Origin: Lacimicrobium alkaliphilum | GTDB lineage: Bacteria; Pseudomonadota; Gammaproteobacteria; Enterobacterales; Alteromonadaceae | NCBI RefSeq assembly: GCF_001466725.1 | Contig: NZ_CP013650.1 | Location: forward strand, 1,240,001 to 1,304,000 | Length of the DNA stretch: 64,000 bases | Direction of reading: 5' to 3' | Shown: positions 45,931-53,005 of the stretch, in pieces | Layout of the letters: every line of letters starts with the position of its first letter | How positions within the stretch are numbered: position 1 is the first letter of the stretch | Notes under the pieces: model-generated | Seen by the model: the letters and a program-made list of their open reading frames with translations, nothing else | Databases searched by the model: none | What the model was told of the DNA's origin: nothing | Position numbers and translations under genes: made by a program

Positions 45931-46019
45931 CATTCATAATTCATCACTAATCACTAATCACTAATCACTAATCACTCAGCCCTCATCACTAATCATTCAT
46001 CCCTCAGCACTGCTTTATC
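45931..46019 (+). repeat. right inverted repeat of the cassette, with 7-bp tandem repeats
   Basis: This arm mirrors 44254-44320. It contains about five copies of ATCACTA (45943-45976), then a second TCATCACTAATCATTCATCC block and the terminal CTGCTTTATC (46010-46019). The original ATG of the interrupted gene (45935-45937) lies inside it, and the arm supplies the last codons of the Lrp-type gene. Confidence 0.65.
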
Positions 46020-46471
46020 GGCAGTTCAGTAGTGTTTTTCACTTGCTTAAGAGCAAAGGTTGAACTCAGGTGGTCTACGCTGGGCAGGTGAGTCAGTTTG
46101 CTTTTCAGTAACAGCTCATATTCTTCGATACTCTCTACCACCACCTTGAGCAGATAATCTTTTTCACCACTGGTGGTGTGACATTCTACGACTTCGGGAA
46201 TATCCTGAACCGAGGCCTCAAAACTGTTAAGGGATTCCTCATCATGGTTTTTCAGGGTCACGTAGATAAATACGTTGACACCCAGGTTGAGCCTTTTATT
46301 GTCCAGCAGGGTGACCTTGCGACGAATAATGCCATCACTTTCCAGCTTCTTTACCCTGCGCCAGCATGGGGTATGAGACAGGCCAACCCGTTGGCTCAGC
46401 TCCGCCATTGAGACAGTGGCGTCTTTTTGTAAAACACGCAGTATTTCCCGATCAAATTTATCTAGTTTCAT
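46004..46471 (-). CDS. Lrp/AsnC-family transcriptional regulator
   Basis: The 155-residue protein has an N-terminal AsnC helix-turn-helix (LDKFDREILRVLQKDATVSMAELSQRVGLSHTPCWRRVKKLE) and a C-terminal RAM/ACT-like effector domain (VFIYVTLKN to LLLKSKL). It is divergent from the amino acid dehydrogenase gene, the usual arrangement for an amino-acid-responsive local regulator. Its last codons (CCG ATA AAG CAG TGC) fall in the right arm of the inverted-repeat cassette, so its natural C-terminus may have been altered by that insertion. Confidence 0.94.
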   Translation of the reverse strand: MKLDKFDREILRVLQKDATVSMAELSQRVGLSHTPCWRRVKKLESDGIIRRKVTLLDNKRLNLGVNVFIYVTLKNHDEESLNSFEASVQDIPEVVECHTTSGEKDYLLKVVVESIEEYELLLKSKLTHLPSVDHLSSTFALKQVKNTTELPIKQC

Positions 46472-46687
46472 ATAAGGCTATGAGATAATGAAGTTGTCCA
46501 AGGATGCGGAAAAAAAGATTGTTTTTCAAGGGAATTTAATAGGATATGCATCCTAGTTTTGTTCAGATTCAATTACGCTCTTTGCGTCAACCGATCCCTT
46601 CGTCTGAACATAGCAAGACATATCCTCTGGGCCATGCGCTACTATGTGCGCAAATCCGAGCTACCACAACTTATCAGGTGAATATTT

Positions 46688-47743
46688 ATGTCTGTTTTTG
46701 ATCACGCAGCCTATGACAAGCACGAGCATGTGGCTTTCTATCATGATGTCAAAAGTGGTCTGAAAGCTATTATCGCCGTTCACAATACTAATCTGGGTCC
46801 GTCGCTTGGTGGCTGTCGTATGTGGCCTTACGCCAGCAGTGCAGAAGCGTTGACAGATGTGTTGAGACTTTCTAAGGGCATGTCATACAAATCCGCTATG
46901 GCTAATCTGAAGTTAGGTGGTGGCAAATCGGTGATTATCGGTGATCCCCGTAAGCATAAATCGGCCGACATGATGTTAGCCATGGGCGATTTTGTGCAAA
47001 GTCTGGGCGGCAAATATATCAGTGCCGAAGACTCAGGAATTTCGGTGAGTGATTTGCAGACCATGGCACAGCGCAGTGATTATATTGCCGGTACCCAGGC
47101 GAAGTATCGCTACGATGGTGGTCCGGCTGATGGCAACCCTGCACCTTCTACTGCTTATGGTGTGTTCATGGGCTTGAAAGCCTCGGTTGCTTATGGCCTT
47201 AAATCCGATCTCAATGGCGTATCAGTAGCGATTCAGGGGCTCGGACATGTGGGTTTCCGTCTGGCTGAGCATCTGCACAAAGAAGGCGCAAAGCTTTTTG
47301 TGACGGATATCTACCCGGATAATCTGGATAAGGCCGTGGAACAGTTTGGGGCTACCGTGGTAACACCAGATGAGATCTTTGGGCTGGATGTGGATGTGTT
47401 TGCCCCCTGTGCCCTCGGTGCTGCGATAAATGATCAGACGATCGATCAGATAAAGGCAAGAGTGATTGCCGGAGCTGCCAATAATCAGCTCGCCGAAGAA
47501 CGCCACGGACAAATGCTGATGGATAAAGGGATCCTGTATGCCCCTGATTATGTGATCAATGCCGGGGGGGTGATCGATATATATCATCAGAAGCAGGGCA
47601 GCTCCGCCGAGGCCTTGCGCAAGCATATTGAAGGCATAGGCGATACGCTGACAGAGATTTACCAGAAAGCAGCTCAACAGGGCCTGCCGACTAATATCGA
47701 AGCGAACAGAATAGCCGAGCAGCGTTTTTTAGCCGGGGCCTGA
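46688..47743 (+). CDS. Leu/Phe/Val dehydrogenase family protein
   Basis: This NAD-dependent enzyme oxidatively deaminates branched-chain or aromatic amino acids. The 351-residue protein has the catalytic block LKLGGGKSVIIGDP with its lysine, SAEDSGISV, and the Rossmann motif IQGLGHVGFRLAEHL. Leu, Phe and Val dehydrogenases cannot be separated safely by eye. The divergent Lrp-type regulator and the neighbouring phenylalanine and tryptophan degradation genes suggest a role in amino acid catabolism. Confidence 0.92.
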   Translation: MSVFDHAAYDKHEHVAFYHDVKSGLKAIIAVHNTNLGPSLGGCRMWPYASSAEALTDVLRLSKGMSYKSAMANLKLGGGKSVIIGDPRKHKSADMMLAMGDFVQSLGGKYISAEDSGISVSDLQTMAQRSDYIAGTQAKYRYDGGPADGNPAPSTAYGVFMGLKASVAYGLKSDLNGVSVAIQGLGHVGFRLAEHLHKEGAKLFVTDIYPDNLDKAVEQFGATVVTPDEIFGLDVDVFAPCALGAAINDQTIDQIKARVIAGAANNQLAEERHGQMLMDKGILYAPDYVINAGGVIDIYHQKQGSSAEALRKHIEGIGDTLTEIYQKAAQQGLPTNIEANRIAEQRFLAGA

Positions 47744-47809
47744 GCAGGAACTCCATTTAGCGGTTGTACTGTGTTCAGAGTGACAAGTCGCACAACCTGT
47801 TAATCCGGC

Positions 47810-47838
47810 TTGAAACCTGCTCAGGCTTCAGAGATAAT
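47810..47838 (+). promoter_or_regulatory. sigma70 promoter of the 4.5S RNA gene
   Basis: TTGAAA (47810-47815) and GATAAT (47833-47838) are 17 bases apart. The following GCGCGCC discriminator is GC-rich, as for stable RNA promoters under stringent control. Confidence 0.82.
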
Positions 47839-47845
47839 GCGCGCC

Positions 47846-47864
47846 GCCTGAGGGTACCTCAGGC
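47846..47864 (+). other. 5' leader hairpin of the 4.5S RNA precursor
   Basis: GCCTGAGG-GTA-CCTCAGGC is a perfect 8-bp stem between the promoter and the mature RNA start. It may guide 5' processing. Confidence 0.55.
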
Positions 47865-47870
47865 TTTCAA

Positions 47871-47985
47871 TGGTGGTCCCGTTGGTCCTCCCGCAATGAT
47901 ACTTTATGAACCCGGTCAGGCCTGGAAGGGAGCAGCCGCAGTAAAGAACTCATGTGCCGGGATGTGGCTGGCGGGACCGCCACCC
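47871..47985 (+). ncRNA. ffs: signal recognition particle RNA (4.5S RNA)
   Basis: The conserved SRP domain IV is present: GGTCAGG, a GGAAG tetraloop region and GGAGCAGCC, with the facing strand ending GTGCCGGGATGTGGCTGGC. The long hairpin closes with GGTGGTCCCG at the 5' end and CGGGACCGCCACC at the 3' end, about 115 bases in all, similar to E. coli 4.5S RNA. It binds Ffh to target membrane proteins co-translationally. Confidence 0.96.
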
Positions 47986-48014
47986 TCCTTATTCATTATT
48001 TAATCGGATTGGTC

Positions 48015-48281
48015 TTATTCCTGGCGTTTTTTGTCAAGAAACTCTTTGGCTTTGGTCAAGGCTGTGGCCACATTCATTTCCATCTGATGACGTTCGTTAG
48101 GGGATACATAAAACGCCATGTCCACCTCATAGCGAATATATCTGGGCGGTACCTGATTTAGCGTCAGGCAACAAAGATCGGCGAGATAGTCTTGGTTTTC
48201 TGCTTTATCCAGTCCCATTTGTTCAATTCTTTCCAGTACCAGGTGTTCGTAGTAATTATGGATATCATCGTCCAACTTCAT
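48015..48281 (-). CDS. ComFB-like late competence family protein
   Basis: The 88-residue protein matches the ComFB family (IHNYYEHLVLERIEQ, then DLCCLTLNQVPPRYIRYEVDMAFYVS). The family is named after Bacillus subtilis ComFB, and members in several bacteria have been linked to cyclic-nucleotide signalling, but a role here is not established. It is a single leftward gene between ffs and the tryptophan dioxygenase gene. Confidence 0.85.
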   Translation of the reverse strand: MKLDDDIHNYYEHLVLERIEQMGLDKAENQDYLADLCCLTLNQVPPRYIRYEVDMAFYVSPNERHQMEMNVATALTKAKEFLDKKRQE

Positions 48282-48309
48282 GTTCCGCCCCTTATTTAGT
48301 TTTTTTTGC

Positions 48310-48346
48310 TGTCATTCAGGCGTTCAGCCTGAAACGGCTAATGACA
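48310..48346 (-). other. hairpin upstream of the comFB-like gene
   Basis: TTCAGGC-GTTCA-GCCTGAA (48315-48333) is nested in TGTCA...TGACA (48310-48314 and 48342-48346). It lies 28 bases before the comFB-like start on the minus strand and could be a 5' UTR structure. Confidence 0.45.
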
Positions 48347-48476
48347 GGGTGATGATTACCTCTGTCGATGCAGTAACAAATTGTCTACAAACCTAAGATA
48401 GTCAGAATACAGGCATACTGGCAACTGTTTAGCCAAGCAATGTTAGAATAGCGGCTTTTATAAACCGGGGAAGAAC

Positions 48477-49571
48477 ATGAAGAAGAATCAGCAACCCGTA
48501 TATTATGGTGAATATTTGCAGTTGGACAAACTGCTTGGTGCACAGACCCTGCAGAGCAGCAAATATGGGCCGCCAGCTCATGAAGAGACGCTTTTTATTA
48601 TTGTGCATCAGACCTATGAACTCTGGTTTAAGCAGATACTGCATGAGTTGTCTTCTGTGATGGATGTGTTTTGTGAGCAGCAAGTCAAAGATCAACAACT
48701 GACCACTGTGGTGCACAGACTCAAGAGGGTGATCAGCATTCAGGAATTGTTGAATGATCAAATCGGCATCATGGAGACCATGAGCCCCCAGCAGTTTTTG
48801 TCTTTTCGGGATTATCTGGTGCCGGCATCAGGCTTTCAGAGCATTCAGTTCAAGATGCTGGAAATTTCGTTGGGACTGAAACGCGGAACACGGATAGATT
48901 TTGACAAACAATCTTTCTATAACAGACTGAATCAGTCAGACCGTGACTTTCTCGAACAACTGGAACAAAAACCCAGCCTGTTCGAACTGACTCAGAGCTG
49001 GTTAGAACGGTTACCTTTGCTTGAGTTTGGTGATTTTAAGTTCTGGCAACTATACCGCGATGCGACTGAGAAAATGCTTGCCAGCGATGAGCAGATCATT
49101 CGCAGTAACCCGACCTTGTCTGACAAAGAGCGGCGTCAGGAAATAAAAGAGCTGGAAAGCACCAGAGAAACCTTTTCAACCTTATGGAATGAGGAAAAAT
49201 ACTCTAAATGGCAGGCCGATGATCAATTCAGGTTGTCACAAAAAGCCCTGATGGCAGCGTTGTTTATTAATCAATACAGTGAAGAACCTCTGTTTAACCT
49301 GCCGTATCAGTTTATCACCTGCCTGACCGAGATAGACGAGAAGCTGACCATCTGGCGCTATCGTCATGCCATGATGGTGCAGCGTATGCTGGGTGGCAAA
49401 ATAGGTACCGGGGGATCTTCCGGTCACGAATACCTTAAGCGCACCACAGAAACCAATCGTATATTCCAGGATTTTTTCAATATGGCCACCTTTCTGTTAC
49501 CGAAAGAGGCCTTACCGGATCTGCCAGTTTCTGTTAGACAGCATCTTGGGTTTGCCCTGAGTCAGAATTAA
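48477..49571 (+). CDS. kynA: tryptophan 2,3-dioxygenase family protein
   Basis: This haem enzyme opens the indole ring of tryptophan to N-formylkynurenine, the first step of the kynurenine pathway. The 364-residue protein has the family N-terminus YYGEYLQLDKLLGAQ, substrate-pocket HEETLFIIVHQTYELWFKQILHE, and the C-terminal WRYRHAMMVQRMLGGKIGTGGSSGHEYL with the proximal haem histidine. It appears to be transcribed alone; no kynB or kynU is adjacent. Confidence 0.95.
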   Translation: MKKNQQPVYYGEYLQLDKLLGAQTLQSSKYGPPAHEETLFIIVHQTYELWFKQILHELSSVMDVFCEQQVKDQQLTTVVHRLKRVISIQELLNDQIGIMETMSPQQFLSFRDYLVPASGFQSIQFKMLEISLGLKRGTRIDFDKQSFYNRLNQSDRDFLEQLEQKPSLFELTQSWLERLPLLEFGDFKFWQLYRDATEKMLASDEQIIRSNPTLSDKERRQEIKELESTRETFSTLWNEEKYSKWQADDQFRLSQKALMAALFINQYSEEPLFNLPYQFITCLTEIDEKLTIWRYRHAMMVQRMLGGKIGTGGSSGHEYLKRTTETNRIFQDFFNMATFLLPKEALPDLPVSVRQHLGFALSQN

Positions 49572-49925
49572 CAGTGAGTTTCCAGTAACCGCAATTATGC
49601 ACCGCATGATGCAGTGGTATGGAATACATTTTTGTATGTGAAGTAATTGCAAAAAGGCCAGCAGGAGATTAATCCTCACCAGTAAAATCAAGGGGTTCAG
49701 CGTGCTGTGTAGTAACAATAACTTTACATTACCGCGCAGCAGGACAATCTAATCTGCAAAATGTTCCCTACAGAGTTTCTGATCTGTATTGACCCTGCGT
49801 CAGGCCTGTGTATATTATCAGCGTAGAGGTTCACTACCTCTTTAAATAAGAAGCCGCATAAGCGGTAAACAATAATCACTAAAAAAATGTGTCACTCACA
49901 TTTTAGTGGTCCAGGGAGACAAAAC
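49572..49925 (+). promoter_or_regulatory. leader region of the TonB-dependent receptor with two hairpins
   Basis: This 354-base gap has no credible gene. Near its end AGAGGT-TCACT-ACCTCT followed by TTTAAAT (49825-49846) resembles a weak terminator or attenuator, and CCGC-ATAA-GCGG (49854-49865) forms a second small hairpin. AGGGAGAC at 49913-49920 is the ribosome site. Confidence 0.4.
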
Positions 49926-52811
49926 ATGTATACAAGATCCAGATTAGCTGGAGCGGTGCGTACAGCACTGACTCTGGGTGCTGCTACTGCAGCTTTCACA
50001 CCTGTAGCGATGGCTCAGCAAGAAGGCGCGGAATCAGTAGAGAAAATTTCAATTACGGGCTCACGTATCCAACGTGTCAACATGGTTAGCGCCAGCCCCA
50101 TCACAGAAATCACTGCTGCCGATATCGCCATCACAGGTATGACCCGTGTGGAAGATATCCTCAACGATATGCCTGCGTTGTTCGCAGCTCAGACCGGTAA
50201 CGTAGCCAATGGTTCAACAGGTACAGCAACGCTGAACCTGCGTAACCTCGGCTCTACCCGTACTCTGGTGCTGGTTAACGGCCGTCGTCTGCCTTCAGGT
50301 TCACCGGGTGCCGGTGGTATTGCACCGGATGTAAACCAGATCCCCGCTTCTTTGATTGAGCGTATCGAAGTACTGACCGGTGGTGCATCTGCTACTTACG
50401 GTTCTGATGCGGTAGCCGGTGTGGTTAACTTCATCCTTAAAGATGATTTCGAAGGCTTTAACTTCGATTACCAGCACAGCTTCTATCAGCACAAGAATGA
50501 CAATGGTGAGATTCAGGACCTGGTGAACAGCTATGGTTTCGATCTGCCAACCAGTCATGTCCGTGACGGTCACTCTAATGACTTCTCCTTTATGGTTGGT
50601 GCCAATACCGCCGATGGTCGTGGTAATGTGACCATGTACGGTACTTTCCGTGATATCAAAGCCCTGACTCAGTCAGAGCGTGATTTCAGTGCCTGTGCGC
50701 TGGGCGGAACCTCTGCCGATTTCAGCTGTGGTGGTTCAAGTACTGTACCATGGGGCCGTATCACTGACTTCGCTACCTTTGATTATCAGGTAGAAGGCGA
50801 TCAGTTTGTACCGTTCCAGGATCTGTATAACTATGGTCCTCTGAACTACTACCAGCGCCCGGATGAGCGTAAGACTATGGGTGCCATTGGTAAGTATGAA
50901 ATCAATGAGCATGCCGAAGTTTATGCAGAACTGAGCTACATGGATGACCGCAGTGTTTCTCAGATCGCGCCTTCCGGTGCCTTCTTTGTTACTGACAGAA
51001 TCTTCTGTGGTAACCCCTTCCTGTCTGCTCAGCAGGTTGACCTGCTGTGTACTCAACGTGGTCTGTCTACCGATGAATACAGTGAAGGCACTTATATTGG
51101 TCGTCGTAACGTAGAAGGTGGTCCTCGTCAGGATGACCTGCGTCATACCTCAATGCGCGGTGTGCTCGGTGTACGTGGTATTATCGATGATAACTGGTCT
51201 TACGATGTGTTCGCTAACCATGGCTCAGTAGCGATGGTGGAAACATACCGTAATGAACTGTCCAGCACTAACATTGCCCGAGCTCTGGATGTACTGGCAG
51301 ATGAAGATGGCAACCCGGTTTGTCGTTCAGTGGTCGAAGGCTATGACACGGCTTGTGTGCCCTGGAACGTATTTGAAGCTGGCGGGGTAACCCAGGAAGC
51401 GCTGGATTATCTGATCAAGCCGCTGTTCGCCCGTGGTGATACCTACACCACTCAGGTCAGTGGTTATGTGACTGGCGATCTGACCGAAGCTGGCGTGATG
51501 GTACCAGGTACTTCTACCGGTGTAGGCGTGGTACTGGGTGCGGAATACCGCCGTGAAGCACTTAAGTTTGAACCTGATACAGGCTTCACCTCAGGTGATG
51601 GTGCCGGTCAGGGTGGCCCGACTCTGGGTGTTGAAGGTAGCTTCAGCGTAACTGAAGTCTTCGGTGAGCTGGATATTCCATTACTCGAAGCCAAGCCTTT
51701 CGCCGAAGAGCTGACTCTGGAACTGGCGTTCCGTCACTCTGATTACTCCACTGACAAAACCACCAATACTTACAAATACGCACTGGATTGGGGCATTAAC
51801 GAAGATATTCGTTTCCGCGCCAGCTTCCAGCGTGCGGTACGTGCCGGTAATATCCGTGACCTGTTCCGTGCCCAGGGTATTGGTCTGTTTAATATGAGCA
51901 TTGACCCTTGTGGTATTGGTGGCAGCCTGAGCCTTGAGCAGTGCCTGCGCACAGGTCTGACTGCAGATCAGTATCAGACTCCTGCGCTGGAGAGCCCGGC
52001 TGGTCAGTATAACTTTATTGGCGGTGGTAACCCTGGCCTGGATCCGGAAGTATCTGATACTTTCTCTTTCGGCTTCGCACTCTCGCCCAGCGCATTGCCC
52101 GGCTTTAACATGAATGTCGACTACTTCGATATCGAAGTGGAAGAAGCCATCAGCAATATTCCGCCGGCAACCATTCTGAATCTCTGTGGTACCACAGGTG
52201 ATTCCCGTTACTGTGACCTGATCAATCGTGGTCCTAACGGTAACCTGTGGGTAGGCAGTGCCAATGTTGTAGCCACTGATATCAATATCGGCTTCCTGGC
52301 CACCTCTGGTGTGGATATCGAAGCCACTTATGACTTCGATATCGGCGATATGGGCGGCATTAAACTGGCTATGGTTGGTACCTGGTTAGATAACCTTGAA
52401 AATCAGCCTCTGCCTGGTGCACCTATTGATGATTGCGTAGGTCAGTGGGATCGTTCAGTCTGTGGTCAGCCTACACCTGAATGGCGCCACAACCTGCGTG
52501 CATCTTGGAACACGCCCTGGGATGCGACTCTGACAGCCACCTGGCGTTACCTGGGCTCTGCTGATGAGTATCAGGGGCCTGGTGAAGCAGTTGGTCCTGA
52601 TAACCTTGGCTCAGAAAGCTACCTGGATCTGGCCGGTACCTGGCAGGCCACTGAAAACGTATCTTTCCGCCTTGGTGTAAACAACCTGCTGGATAAAGAG
52701 CCACCTCTTATCCCTAACTCACCAACGGGTTCCGGTAACGGTAACACCTTCCCTGGCTTCTATGATGCTCTGGGACGCTATGTATTCGCTGGTGTAAGTC
52801 TGACTTACTAA
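49926..52811 (+). CDS. TonB-dependent outer-membrane receptor
   Basis: This 961-residue active-transport beta-barrel begins with a signal peptide (MYTRSRLAGAVRTALTLGAATAAFTPVAMA) cleaved after AMA, then a TonB-box-like VEKISITGS, a plug domain (about 50-170, with TATLNLRNLGSTRTLVLVNGRRLPSG and TGGASATYGSDAVAGVVNFILK) and a 22-strand type barrel ending in the aromatic YVFAGVSLTY. The start at 49926 has AGGGAGAC upstream; an ATG 39 bases earlier lacks a site. This receptor type is abundant in alteromonads for peptide or glycan uptake, and the substrate is unknown. The TonB2-type energiser operon lies 2.2 kb downstream. Confidence 0.95.
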   Translation: MYTRSRLAGAVRTALTLGAATAAFTPVAMAQQEGAESVEKISITGSRIQRVNMVSASPITEITAADIAITGMTRVEDILNDMPALFAAQTGNVANGSTGTATLNLRNLGSTRTLVLVNGRRLPSGSPGAGGIAPDVNQIPASLIERIEVLTGGASATYGSDAVAGVVNFILKDDFEGFNFDYQHSFYQHKNDNGEIQDLVNSYGFDLPTSHVRDGHSNDFSFMVGANTADGRGNVTMYGTFRDIKALTQSERDFSACALGGTSADFSCGGSSTVPWGRITDFATFDYQVEGDQFVPFQDLYNYGPLNYYQRPDERKTMGAIGKYEINEHAEVYAELSYMDDRSVSQIAPSGAFFVTDRIFCGNPFLSAQQVDLLCTQRGLSTDEYSEGTYIGRRNVEGGPRQDDLRHTSMRGVLGVRGIIDDNWSYDVFANHGSVAMVETYRNELSSTNIARALDVLADEDGNPVCRSVVEGYDTACVPWNVFEAGGVTQEALDYLIKPLFARGDTYTTQVSGYVTGDLTEAGVMVPGTSTGVGVVLGAEYRREALKFEPDTGFTSGDGAGQGGPTLGVEGSFSVTEVFGELDIPLLEAKPFAEELTLELAFRHSDYSTDKTTNTYKYALDWGINEDIRFRASFQRAVRAGNIRDLFRAQGIGLFNMSIDPCGIGGSLSLEQCLRTGLTADQYQTPALESPAGQYNFIGGGNPGLDPEVSDTFSFGFALSPSALPGFNMNVDYFDIEVEEAISNIPPATILNLCGTTGDSRYCDLINRGPNGNLWVGSANVVATDINIGFLATSGVDIEATYDFDIGDMGGIKLAMVGTWLDNLENQPLPGAPIDDCVGQWDRSVCGQPTPEWRHNLRASWNTPWDATLTATWRYLGSADEYQGPGEAVGPDNLGSESYLDLAGTWQATENVSFRLGVNNLLDKEPPLIPNSPTGSGNGNTFPGFYDALGRYVFAGVSLTY

Positions 52812-52834
52812 GCGTTAATACCAGCCAAATATAA

Positions 52835-52862
52835 GCGGCCTCTTAGGAGGCCGCTTTTTTTT
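52835..52862 (+). terminator. Rho-independent terminator after the TonB-dependent receptor
   Basis: GCGGCCTC-TTAG-GAGGCCGC is followed by TTTTTTTT. A three-hairpin repeat starts at the next base. Confidence 0.94.
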
Positions 52863-52938
52863 GCTCGTCTAGTCCCTGAGACTCACCGCGCTTCGCGGGC
52901 CAGCTAAAGCTGTCCTAAAACTCTCCTGAAGTTTTAGT
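52863..52938 (+). repeat. single copy of the three-hairpin repeat
   Basis: This 76-base unit starts GCTCGTCTAGTCCCTGAG and ends in GTTTTAGT. The last stem here is CTAAAACT...AGTTTTAG instead of CTGAAGCTC...GAGCTTTAG, with changes on both sides that keep the pairing. It sits directly behind the receptor terminator. Confidence 0.85.
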
Positions 52939-53005
52939 GTGCATATAAAATTGCAGCACTTGGTATTATGATATTGTTCAGGAAACACTGAGGTAGTATC
53001 TGAAG

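Larger units (their letters stand above)
44673..45933. mobile_element. IS3-family insertion sequence with 3-bp target duplication
   Basis: The element runs 44676-45930 (1255 bp). The left end TGGTATGCCCCCAGAAAAGT and the reverse complement of the right end TGATCCGCCCCTAAGAAAGT align over about 27 bases through GTAGACAC. The direct repeat CAT (44673-44675 and 45931-45933) flanks it, as usual for IS3 elements. It carries overlapping orfA and orfB on the minus strand. Both ORFs look intact, so the copy may be active. It inserted into the start of the four-helix-bundle gene. Confidence 0.93.

Noticed and set aside
47764..48003. 79-codon ORF on the plus strand
   Set aside because: It covers the 4.5S RNA gene and its promoter and has no protein family features.
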